From an uncultured Collinsella sp. (lineage in GTDB: Bacteria; Actinomycetota; Coriobacteriia; Coriobacteriales; Coriobacteriaceae): 20,573 bases of DNA. Location of the stretch: contig CAKUOD010000022.1 of NCBI GenBank assembly GCA_934668695.1, positions 1 to 20,573 of the forward strand. Direction: 5' to 3'. Shown here piece by piece: positions 6,126 through 16,055 of this stretch. The position numbers and the translations under genes were made by a program. The notes under the pieces are model-generated. The model searched no databases, was not told where the DNA came from, and saw only the letters and a list, made by a program, of their open reading frames with translations. Within the stretch, counting starts at the first letter, position 1. Each line of letters begins with the position of its first letter.

Positions 6126-7913
6126 ATGAGCCAGACCCGTCCCATCGACGAGCATTCCATGCACACCCGTACCTGCGGCGAGCTTCGCCGCGAGAACGTG
6201 GGCGAAGAGGTTACCCTCACCGGTTGGGTGAGCCGTCGCCGCGATCACGGCGGCCTTATTTTCTGCGACCTTCGCGACCGCGAGGGCATTACGCAGCTCA
6301 CCTTCGACCCCGAGCACTCCGACGGCGATGCCTTTAAGATTGCCGAGACCATGCGTCCCGAGTGGCCCATCAAGATTCACGGCGTCGTGCGCGCCCGTGG
6401 CGAGGAGACCACCAACGCCAAGCTCGCGACCGGCGAGATTGAGGTCCTGACCGACCACGCCGAGGTGCTCAACACTTCCGTCACCCCGCCGTTCCAGATC
6501 GAGGATGGCATCGAGACCAGCGAGGACACCCGTCTGCGCTATCGCTATCTGGACCTCCGTCGTCCCGAGATGATGGCCAACCTCAAGCTGCGCTCCGACT
6601 TTACCTTCGCCATTCGCGAGGCGCTGCACAACCGTGAGTTCATGGAGGTCGAGACGCCCTCCCTGTTTAAGTCCACGCCCGAGGGCGCCCGTGACTTCAT
6701 CGTCCCCAGCCGCATCCAGCCGGGCAACTTCTACGCCCTGCCGCAGTCCCCGCAGCTCCTGAAGCAGCTGCTCATGGTCGGTGGCGTCGAGCGCTACTAC
6801 CAGGTCGCCAAGTGCTTCCGCGACGAGGACCTGCGCGCCGACCGTCAGCCCGAGTTCACCCAGGTCGATATCGAGATGTCCTTCGTGGACCAGAACGACG
6901 TCATGAGCGCGCTCGAGGAGGTCTTGTCCGACGCTTTCGGCCGCATGGGTGTCGAGATGCCCACACCGCTGCGTCGCATGGACTACTGGGAAGCCATGGA
7001 CACCTATGGCTCCGACAAGCCCGATACCCGCTACGGTATGCACCTGGTCGACCTGACCGACGTGTTCGCCAACTCCAAGTTCAAGGTCTTCGCGACCGCC
7101 GCGAACGAGGAGGGTTCCGTCGTCAAGGCCATCAACGCCAAGGGTGCCGGCGCCTGGGCCCGTGCCAAGATCGATAAGCTCGCCGGCGTGGCTTCCACGT
7201 TTGGCGCCAAGGGCCTGGCCTGGATCGCCTTCCGCGAGGACGGCTCCATCAACAGCCCCATCGTCAAGTTCTTCTCGGACGAGGAGATGGCCGCTCTGCG
7301 CGAGCGCATGGACGTCGAGCCCGGCGACCTGGTGATGTTCGCCGCCGGCGCGCGCCTGCTCTCCGACGAGATCCTGGGCGGCATGCGTTCGCACATGGCC
7401 AACGCGCTCGAGATCAAGCGCGAGGGTCACGACTTCCTGTGGGTCGTCAACTTCCCGCTGTTCCACTGGGACGAGGACCGCAAGGCCTACGCCGCCGAGC
7501 ACCAGCCCTTCACCCTGCCGACCGAGACCGACATCGCCAAAATCGAGGCCGACCCGCTGGCAGCCGGTTCGTGCACCTACGACTTTGTCATGGACGGCTT
7601 TGAGGCCGGCGGCGGCGGTATGCGTATCCACAACGCCGAGATGCAGATGTCCATGCTCAAGCTTCTGGGCTTTACCGAGGAGCGCGCCGAGTCGCAGTTC
7701 GGCTTCCTCATGGAGGCTCTCAAGTTTGGTGCGCCCCCGATGGGCGGCTTCGCCCTGGGCCTGGACCGCGTGTGCATGCTGCTCACCGGCTCCGACTCCA
7801 TCCGCGACGTCATGGCGTTCCCCAAGACGGCCAGCGGCTCCGACCTCATGTCGGGCGCCCCGAGTGCTGTTAGCGGCGCCCAGCTCAAGGACGTCAGCCT
7901 GCGCCTGATGTAG
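6126..7913 (+). CDS. aspS: Aspartyl-tRNA synthetase
   Basis: This 595-residue class IIb synthetase charges tRNA with aspartate. The N-terminal OB-fold anticodon-binding domain (about 15-110) is followed by the catalytic core with LRYRYLDLRRPEM, TPEGARDFIVPSR, ALPQSPQLLKQLLM and motif 2 CFRDEDLRADRQPEFTQ. A bacterial GAD insert lies in the middle, and motif 3 (GFALGLDRVCMLLTG) is near the C terminus. Length matches E. coli AspRS (590). AGGAGG lies upstream of the ATG. His41 in RRRDHGG replaces the Leu30 of the strictly Asp-specific E. coli enzyme; a histidine there is found in non-discriminating AspRS, so it may also charge tRNA-Asn. Confidence 0.96.
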   Translation: MSQTRPIDEHSMHTRTCGELRRENVGEEVTLTGWVSRRRDHGGLIFCDLRDREGITQLTFDPEHSDGDAFKIAETMRPEWPIKIHGVVRARGEETTNAKLATGEIEVLTDHAEVLNTSVTPPFQIEDGIETSEDTRLRYRYLDLRRPEMMANLKLRSDFTFAIREALHNREFMEVETPSLFKSTPEGARDFIVPSRIQPGNFYALPQSPQLLKQLLMVGGVERYYQVAKCFRDEDLRADRQPEFTQVDIEMSFVDQNDVMSALEEVLSDAFGRMGVEMPTPLRRMDYWEAMDTYGSDKPDTRYGMHLVDLTDVFANSKFKVFATAANEEGSVVKAINAKGAGAWARAKIDKLAGVASTFGAKGLAWIAFREDGSINSPIVKFFSDEEMAALRERMDVEPGDLVMFAAGARLLSDEILGGMRSHMANALEIKREGHDFLWVVNFPLFHWDEDRKAYAAEHQPFTLPTETDIAKIEADPLAAGSCTYDFVMDGFEAGGGGMRIHNAEMQMSMLKLLGFTEERAESQFGFLMEALKFGAPPMGGFALGLDRVCMLLTGSDSIRDVMAFPKTASGSDLMSGAPSAVSGAQLKDVSLRLM

Positions 7914-7936
7914 GCGATCGGCTACATATTGCCTGT

Positions 7937-7971
7937 AACGAGGGAAGGACATGCGCCTTCCCTCGTTTTTT
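7937..7971 (+). terminator. Rho-independent terminator of aspS
   Basis: A perfect 12-bp stem (AACGAGGGAAGG, 7937-7948, with 7956-7967) and 7-nt loop end in a run of six T. It lies 23 nt after the aspS stop. Confidence 0.92.
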
Positions 7972-8044
7972 GTGCGCGGGTATTGCGAGAGCATGGGCGG
8001 AACGGGCGGCGCGGAAACGGGGGGGCAGAATGAGCGCTCAAAAC

Positions 8045-8088
8045 GGGGCGGGCTTTCCGCAACAGTTGTTTGGCGGAAAGCCCGCCCC
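8045..8088 (-). terminator. Terminator of the ebg repressor gene, possibly bidirectional
   Basis: A perfect 16-bp stem (8045-8060 with 8073-8088) with a 12-nt loop. On the - strand it starts 6 nt after the repressor stop codon and is followed by GTTTTG. It could also stop read-through from aspS. Confidence 0.85.
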
Positions 8089-8094
8089 AATTTC

Positions 8095-9111
8095 TTACAG
8101 CGAGTCTCTTTTGACGAGCTGCATGTGCATCACGGTGGTGGTGGGTTCGGCGCCCTTGATCATGTCGAGCGCAATGTTGGCGGCCATGTGGCCTTCCTCG
8201 CGCAGCGGCTGCCGGATAGTCGTGAGCGCGGGGACGCAACGCGCCGCAATCTCGTGATCGTCGAAGCCGACAACCGATACGTCCGACGGAACGGAAAGGC
8301 CTGCCTCGTTGAGTGCGGTAATGACGCCAGCCGCGATACGGTCCGATCCGCAGAGCACGCCATCGAAGGTGATCTCGCGCGCGAGGAGCTGATGCATGGC
8401 CTGATAACCGTCTCCGCTGTTCCATCCGGTGTAGACAACGTTCTCGTCCGGGAGGTCTTTACCCAAGACGGCGCGGTAGCCGCGCAGGCGGTCAATGACA
8501 GCGGGGTTGTCTTGCGGGCCCAGCACGGCGACGATATCTTTGCGCCCGCGCTCTTTCATGGCGAGTGCCGCAAAGCGTCCGCCCTCTTCGTCGTCGGAGT
8601 AGACCGTCGAGAACACATCGCGATAGGGGTGGCCCTCGAGCTGGCCGCACAGCACGGTGGGTACGCTCAGCTCGCGCAGCACTTCGAGCAGCTCGCTGCC
8701 CTTGTAGGGGGAGACATCGATGACTGCGTCGAACGAGCGACGCTCAAAGTGTTCGCGCGCACGGTTGCGCTCGTGTGCGGAAGATGCCTGCAGGATAACG
8801 GGCAGATAGGACGATTCAGAGAGCTCCTCGGTAATACCGCTCAAAAACTCGCTGTACGTGGGGTCGCTGAACAGCTCGCTTAGGGGTTCGGTCACGAGTA
8901 CGGCGATGATCTCCGTGCGTCCAACGGCAAGTGCTCGGCCGCGTGCATTGGGAACGAAATTGACTTCCTTGGCCGCCGCGCGGACGCGCTTTTTGGTTTC
9001 CTCGCTAATGCGGGGCGAGTCGTTGAGTGCGCGCGATGCCGTGGAGCGCGACACGCCGGCAGCTGCGGCAACCTCGGCAAGCGTAGGTGCGGTGCGAACT
9101 GGTTGGGTCAT
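8095..9111 (-). CDS. LacI-family repressor of the ebg operon (EbgR-like)
   Basis: This 338-residue regulator has an N-terminal LacI helix-turn-helix (TLAEVAAAAGVSRSTASRAL, about residues 10-29), a hinge helix region near 55-65 (NARGRALAVGR) and a periplasmic-binding-protein-like sensor domain with SDRIAAGVITALNEAGLSVP and VVGFDD. The gene is divergent from ebgA across a 376-bp region that contains three CAACCGGTTG operators with the central CG typical of LacI-type sites. The same order, repressor next to ebgA-ebgC, is known in E. coli (ebgR). Inference: it represses ebgAC until a galactoside-derived inducer binds. A TGAAC-AGC-GTTCA palindrome in its own promoter could allow autoregulation. 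Confidence 0.88.
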   Translation of the reverse strand: MTQPVRTAPTLAEVAAAAGVSRSTASRALNDSPRISEETKKRVRAAAKEVNFVPNARGRALAVGRTEIIAVLVTEPLSELFSDPTYSEFLSGITEELSESSYLPVILQASSAHERNRAREHFERRSFDAVIDVSPYKGSELLEVLRELSVPTVLCGQLEGHPYRDVFSTVYSDDEEGGRFAALAMKERGRKDIVAVLGPQDNPAVIDRLRGYRAVLGKDLPDENVVYTGWNSGDGYQAMHQLLAREITFDGVLCGSDRIAAGVITALNEAGLSVPSDVSVVGFDDHEIAARCVPALTTIRQPLREEGHMAANIALDMIKGAEPTTTVMHMQLVKRDSL

Positions 9112-9172
9112 GGCGTCTCCTGGAAAATGCGGTCGGTGTTGTCGCTGATGCGGGTTGGTGCGGATACAGCTT

Positions 9173-9201
9173 ACTATAGTGCGCCTGAACAGCGTTCACG
9201 A
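9173..9201 (-). promoter_or_regulatory. Candidate promoter of the ebg repressor gene
   Basis: On the - strand TCGTGA (9201-9196) and TATAGT (9178-9173) are 17 nt apart. The spacer and -35 contain the palindrome TGAAC-AGC-GTTCA (9186-9198). The -10 is good and the -35 weak. Between here and 9353 no further structure was recognised. Confidence 0.4.
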
Positions 9202-9352
9202 TATCCGGCCACTGGTGGCATTTAACGTCCAAGCTGCTGTTGAACATGGCTTGCAAGGGTGGGGCATGGATGGGCGCGGCGGTTGTCTGCGGGCCCTGGA
9301 ACGCTGTATTGCGCTGTGTGTCGGTACCCAGGGTGACATAAGTCTTACGGTT

Positions 9353-9368
9353 GTACAACCGGTTGCAC
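9353..9368. promoter_or_regulatory. ebg operator O1
   Basis: GTACAACCGGTTGCAC is a 16-bp palindrome with one mismatched pair. Its centre lies 45 bp upstream of the centre of O2. Confidence 0.7.
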
Positions 9369-9395
9369 CGTTAAACCGGCGAAATCGACCGTTCA
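9367..9395 (+). promoter_or_regulatory. Upstream module with two ACCGTT repeats (also at uxaC)
   Basis: ACCGTTAA (9367) and ACCGTTCA (9388) are direct repeats spaced 21 bp, two helical turns. The second lies 20 bp upstream of the -35. The 31-bp block matches a block upstream of uxaC (20383-20413) at 26 positions. A shared activator site is the simplest reading; none is identified. Confidence 0.5.
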
Positions 9396-9397
9396 GC

Positions 9398-9414
9398 GGA
9401 CAACCGGTTGCACA
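9398..9414. promoter_or_regulatory. ebg operator O2, overlapping the -35 box
   Basis: GGACAACCGGTTGCACA is identical over 17 bp to O3. Its right part includes the -35 hexamer TTGCAC. Confidence 0.75.
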
Positions 9415-9437
9415 GTTTTTTGCATCGCTCGTAAGAT
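9408..9437 (+). promoter_or_regulatory. ebgA promoter
   Basis: TTGCAC (9408-9413) and TAAGAT (9432-9437) are separated by 18 nt. The predicted start lies inside operator O3, about 40 nt before the ebgA ATG. Confidence 0.65.
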
Positions 9438-9439
9438 AA

Positions 9440-9456
9440 GGACAACCGGTTGCACA
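9440..9456. promoter_or_regulatory. ebg operator O3, at the transcription start
   Basis: This is an identical 17-bp copy of O2, centred 42 bp downstream of it and directly after the -10. A repressor here would block transcription start; O1-O2-O3 spacing of about four turns favours looping or cooperative binding. Confidence 0.75.
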
Positions 9457-9472
9457 AGAATCACTACGATGA

Positions 9473-12496
<3,024 letters not shown>

Positions 12497-12499
12497 GTC

Positions 12500-12955
12500 A
12501 TGCATCTCTTTAACTCGCGCGCCGATTTCGACGCTCAGATGAAGTCCGTCAAGAAGTGGATGCGTACCGGCCAGGCGCTCGACGGCGTTGCCGACCTGCA
12601 GCACGACGTGGCTTACTCCATCGGCGACTCGTTGGTGTACTGGTGGGTCTATGCCCGCGAGGCCGCAACCGCCGATCTGGTCGGTCACCGTCGCTATCAT
12701 GCCGTGCTTGCCCCGCTCGATGGCGACCTGACCGTCGAGGTTGCCCCCAAGGCCGACCTCACCTGCGCTCGCGCTTACAGCGATATCGATGATCGCGAGC
12801 GCTTTGAGGGGGCAGGGGAGAAGGTGACGATTCCGGCCGGCGGCGTTGCCGTCGTCGAGATTGACGAGGCGTATCGCGTCCTCGCCGACACCACGGATCC
12901 CCGTGTCACCGTGCTTCACGTGACGGTCGAAGGTTATTCCTTCCCCAACAAGTAG
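12500..12955 (+). CDS. ebgC: Beta-galactosidase small subunit EbgC (YhcH/YjgK/YiaL family)
   Basis: This 151-residue cupin-like protein matches the layout of E. coli EbgC (149 residues): VAYSIGDSLVYW, GHRRYH, EVAPKADL, VVEIDEAYRV and a C-terminal VTVEGYSFPNK. In E. coli EbgC binds EbgA in an A4C4 complex and is needed for full activity. The start lies 3 nt after the ebgA stop, with AAGGAGG at the end of ebgA as ribosome site, so the two subunits are translationally linked. Family members often bind a metal; His and Glu residues of HRRYH and EIDEAYR are candidates. Confidence 0.93.
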   Translation: MHLFNSRADFDAQMKSVKKWMRTGQALDGVADLQHDVAYSIGDSLVYWWVYAREAATADLVGHRRYHAVLAPLDGDLTVEVAPKADLTCARAYSDIDDRERFEGAGEKVTIPAGGVAVVEIDEAYRVLADTTDPRVTVLHVTVEGYSFPNK

Positions 12956-12988
12956 TATTCGTCCACCTGGACGTTTGCTTTGCGCCGT

Positions 12989-13031
12989 TAAGGGGGATGG
13001 CTTTGTTGACTCCCTTTTCCCATTCCCCTTA
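12989..13031 (+). terminator. Weak candidate terminator after ebgC
   Basis: TAAGGGGGATGG (12989-13000) can pair with CCATTCCCCTTA (13020-13031) except for one G-T pair, with a 19-nt loop. No T-run follows, so it may only be an mRNA end structure. Confidence 0.35.
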
Positions 13032-13095
13032 GCAGGTACGCCGTCCGCGATTGCGCTTGCAGCCCGGACGGTTTTAGATGAGATATAACGGATGA

Positions 13096-14571
<1,476 letters not shown>

Positions 14572-14617
14572 CGCTAGGATTAATCTACGGCCGTGGAATA
14601 AATCGATTCCCTTTCCT

Positions 14618-14648
14618 AAGGAGGGGCCTTACGAGGCCCCTCCTTTTG
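14618..14648 (+). terminator. Rho-independent terminator of the permease gene
   Basis: AAGGAGGGGCC (14618-14628) pairs perfectly with GGCCCCTCCTT (14635-14645) around a 6-nt loop, followed by TTG and a T4 run. Confidence 0.88.
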
Positions 14649-14667
14649 TGTTTTGGGGCATGGTTTT

Positions 14668-14903
14668 GGACCCCGTGGTCAAAAAATGCCAAATATGAGT
14701 ACTGTTGCAAAAGAGGTGCCATATCCATTGGCCTGTTTTGAGCGAAAAAAGGCCAAAAATGAAATTTGCAAACCCCCTATAGACGCGAATTGGTGCCTTT
14801 CAGGCCTTGAAAATCGTCCAAATCGCCCAATTTAGGCTCGATTTTGCTGCTACTAAAATGGTGACAGTACTCATATTTGCCACTTTTTGCCCACGGGGTA
14901 TCC
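14668..14903. repeat. 236-bp inverted-repeat element, family II copy A
   Basis: The left arm starts GGACCCCGTGG and runs to 14708; the right arm is 14861-14903 and ends CCACGGGGTATCC. About 38 bp of the arms pair with five mismatches, including an unbroken CAAATATGAGTACTGT. The interior has a TTGGCCT/AGGCCAA hairpin and CTGTTTTGAG (14733-14742), a 10-mer shared with copy B. There is no transposase and no clear target duplication. It occupies the gap between the permease terminator and the HPr-like gene. A short open frame inside it (about 60 codons) is not a credible gene. Confidence 0.7.
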
Positions 14904-14931
14904 GAAATGTCTCTCGGCAGGCATCTAACGG

Positions 14932-14937
14932 TACAAT
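14932..14937 (+). promoter_or_regulatory. -10 box of the HPr-like gene
   Basis: TACAAT lies 54 nt before the start codon; TGTCTC 18 nt further upstream is a weak -35. Confidence 0.4.
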
Positions 14938-14991
14938 AACTACCACGTGGCTGGGTTTGCCGGCCGAATGTGCGACGCCGCGGGAGGGGAC

Positions 14992-15240
14992 ATGGTCGAG
15001 TTTACAAAGACGATTAAAGATCCGTTGGGACTGCATGCCCGCCCGGTTGCGCTGCTCTACGACATCATCGCCAGGCACCGCAGCGACGTGTCGGTCAGCA
15101 TTGGCGACCGCCATACCGATGGTCGCGACGTTATGGGGCTCATGGCTCTCTACGGCGAGTGCGGCGAGGACATCATCTTCCGCGTTTCGGGCGTAGATGA
15201 GGCCTCCTGTGTCACATCGATCAGAAATCTCTCGCTTTAA
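14992..15240 (+). CDS. HPr-like phosphocarrier with Asp at position 46
   Basis: This 82-residue PTS HPr-family protein normally passes phosphate from enzyme I to sugar-specific EII proteins through His15. The motif DPLGLHARPVALL puts His15 at the canonical number. The regulatory site reads GRDVMGLMALYG, so residue 46 is Asp where Gram-positive HPr has the Ser46 that HPr kinase phosphorylates (usual K-S-I-M-G-V-M-S-L). Asp mimics phosphoserine, so this could act as a constantly signalling or unregulated variant. I chose ATG 14992 with GGGAGG 5 nt upstream; an earlier ATG at 14947 lacks a ribosome site and would shift the numbering. It stands alone, followed by its own terminator. Whether another HPr exists is not visible. 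Confidence 0.88.
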   Translation: MVEFTKTIKDPLGLHARPVALLYDIIARHRSDVSVSIGDRHTDGRDVMGLMALYGECGEDIIFRVSGVDEASCVTSIRNLSL

Positions 15241-15247
15241 GCATGAC

Positions 15248-15289
15248 AGGGCGTGGTAAAGGATGGTCCTTTGCCGCGCCCTTTTGTTT
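15248..15289 (+). terminator. Terminator of the HPr-like gene
   Basis: AGGGCG-TGG-TAAAGGA folds with TCCTTTG-CCG-CGCCCT around TGG, with two small mismatches, followed by TTTTGTTT. It begins 8 nt after the stop. Confidence 0.8.
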
Positions 15290-15332
15290 CGTATAGGAAA
15301 CTTTTTCGAAATCTGAATGGGGACCCTTTCCA

Positions 15333-15386
15333 AAAAGTTAACCACGTGCTAGTTTACTATAGCGAACATAGACGTGGTTAACTTTT
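15333..15386 (+). promoter_or_regulatory. feo control region: 15-bp inverted arms flanking a -10
   Basis: AAAAGTTAACCACGT (15333-15347) and ACGTGGTTAACTTTT (15372-15386) are perfect inverted copies 24 nt apart. TACTAT (15355-15360) between them is a likely -10. The two GTTAAC cores are centred 40 bp apart. An iron-responsive repressor binding both arms is likely by context, but the protein is not identified. Confidence 0.6.
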
Positions 15387-15429
15387 GCTGCGTCGATGTT
15401 GAGGACGAACTGACGTTAGGAGCTCACTC

Positions 15430-15672
15430 ATGTCTTGCGGACCGCAGATGCCGGCTATGCCGCTTTCGATGGTAAAAGCGGGCGAAACCGTGCGCGTGTC
15501 TCGCGTAAAGGGCAATGAGGATATGAAGCACCATCTCAAGGACCTCGGCTTTGTCGAGGGCAACGAGATCCACGTGGTGAGCTCGAGTGGCGCCAACATC
15601 ATCGTCACGGTGCTGGGTGCACGCTTTGGTATCGATTCCAAGGTTGCCATGCACATCATGACCGTCGGTTAG
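15430..15672 (+). CDS. feoA: FeoA-family protein, first copy
   Basis: This 80-residue SH3-like cytoplasmic protein has the family pattern MVKAGETVRVSRVKG, HHLKDLGFVEGNEIHVV and GARFGIDSKVAMHIMTV. FeoA proteins assist FeoB in Fe(II) uptake, probably by contacting it. Two Met/Pro-rich residues blocks at the N terminus (SCGPQMPAMPLS) form a short extension. TTAGGAG upstream serves as ribosome site. A second FeoA gene starts 36 nt downstream. Confidence 0.92.
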   Translation: MSCGPQMPAMPLSMVKAGETVRVSRVKGNEDMKHHLKDLGFVEGNEIHVVSSSGANIIVTVLGARFGIDSKVAMHIMTVG

Positions 15673-15708
15673 TCCGCAGCATTTAAAAACTGAAAGGGGG
15701 ACAAGTAA

Positions 15709-15930
15709 ATGAAGACGTTGGGTGACGTTAAGGTGGGCGAGAGCTCTACCATCGTCAAGCTTCACGGTGAGGGCGCACTTCGCCGTCACCTCATGGACCT
15801 GGGGCTCATCAAGGGCACTTCGTTCAAGGTCGTAAAGGTTGCACCGCTCGGTGATCCGGTCGAGATCAACGTGCGCGGCTACGAGCTTTCCATCCGTAAG
15901 GAGGAGGCCGCCGTCGTCGAGGTCCAGTAA
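15709..15930 (+). CDS. feoA: FeoA-family protein, second copy
   Basis: This 73-residue SH3-like protein has LGDVKVGESSTIVKLHGEG, RRHLMDLGLIKGTSFKVV and GYELSIRKEEAAVVEV, the usual FeoA layout. AAAGGGGG precedes the ATG. It differs clearly from the first copy, so the pair is not a recent duplication; two different FeoA proteins may form a mixed complex with FeoB. The feoB start is 125 nt downstream, with a palindrome between. Confidence 0.92.
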   Translation: MKTLGDVKVGESSTIVKLHGEGALRRHLMDLGLIKGTSFKVVKVAPLGDPVEINVRGYELSIRKEEAAVVEVQ

Positions 15931-15960
15931 GGGATCTTTGCGCGGTTATTTCTGCAGATA

Positions 15961-15980
15961 AAGTTAGGTTTTTCTAACTT
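15961..15980. promoter_or_regulatory. DtxR-like palindrome between feoA and feoB
   Basis: AAGTTAGGTTTTTCTAACTT has 7-bp perfect arms around a 6-bp centre. TTAGG...CTAA resembles binding sites of DtxR/IdeR-type metal repressors. Its internal place suggests separate iron control of feoB, or an mRNA hairpin. Confidence 0.5.
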
Positions 15981-16055
15981 AATGCAGCATCTTTGAAGCA
16001 CATTATCCAGCCCGCGCGGAGAAAGCAGCGCAGGCACACAAGGAAGAAGGATTGA

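Noticed and set aside
5727..8090. 787-codon - strand open frame opposite aspS
   Set aside because: It runs across the serB-aspS promoter region and the complement of aspS. GC-rich third positions on the sense strand leave few stops on the other strand.
14653..14835. Sixty-codon + strand frame within the family II element
   Set aside because: It spans the inverted-repeat arm, has no convincing ribosome site and differs in base composition from genes.
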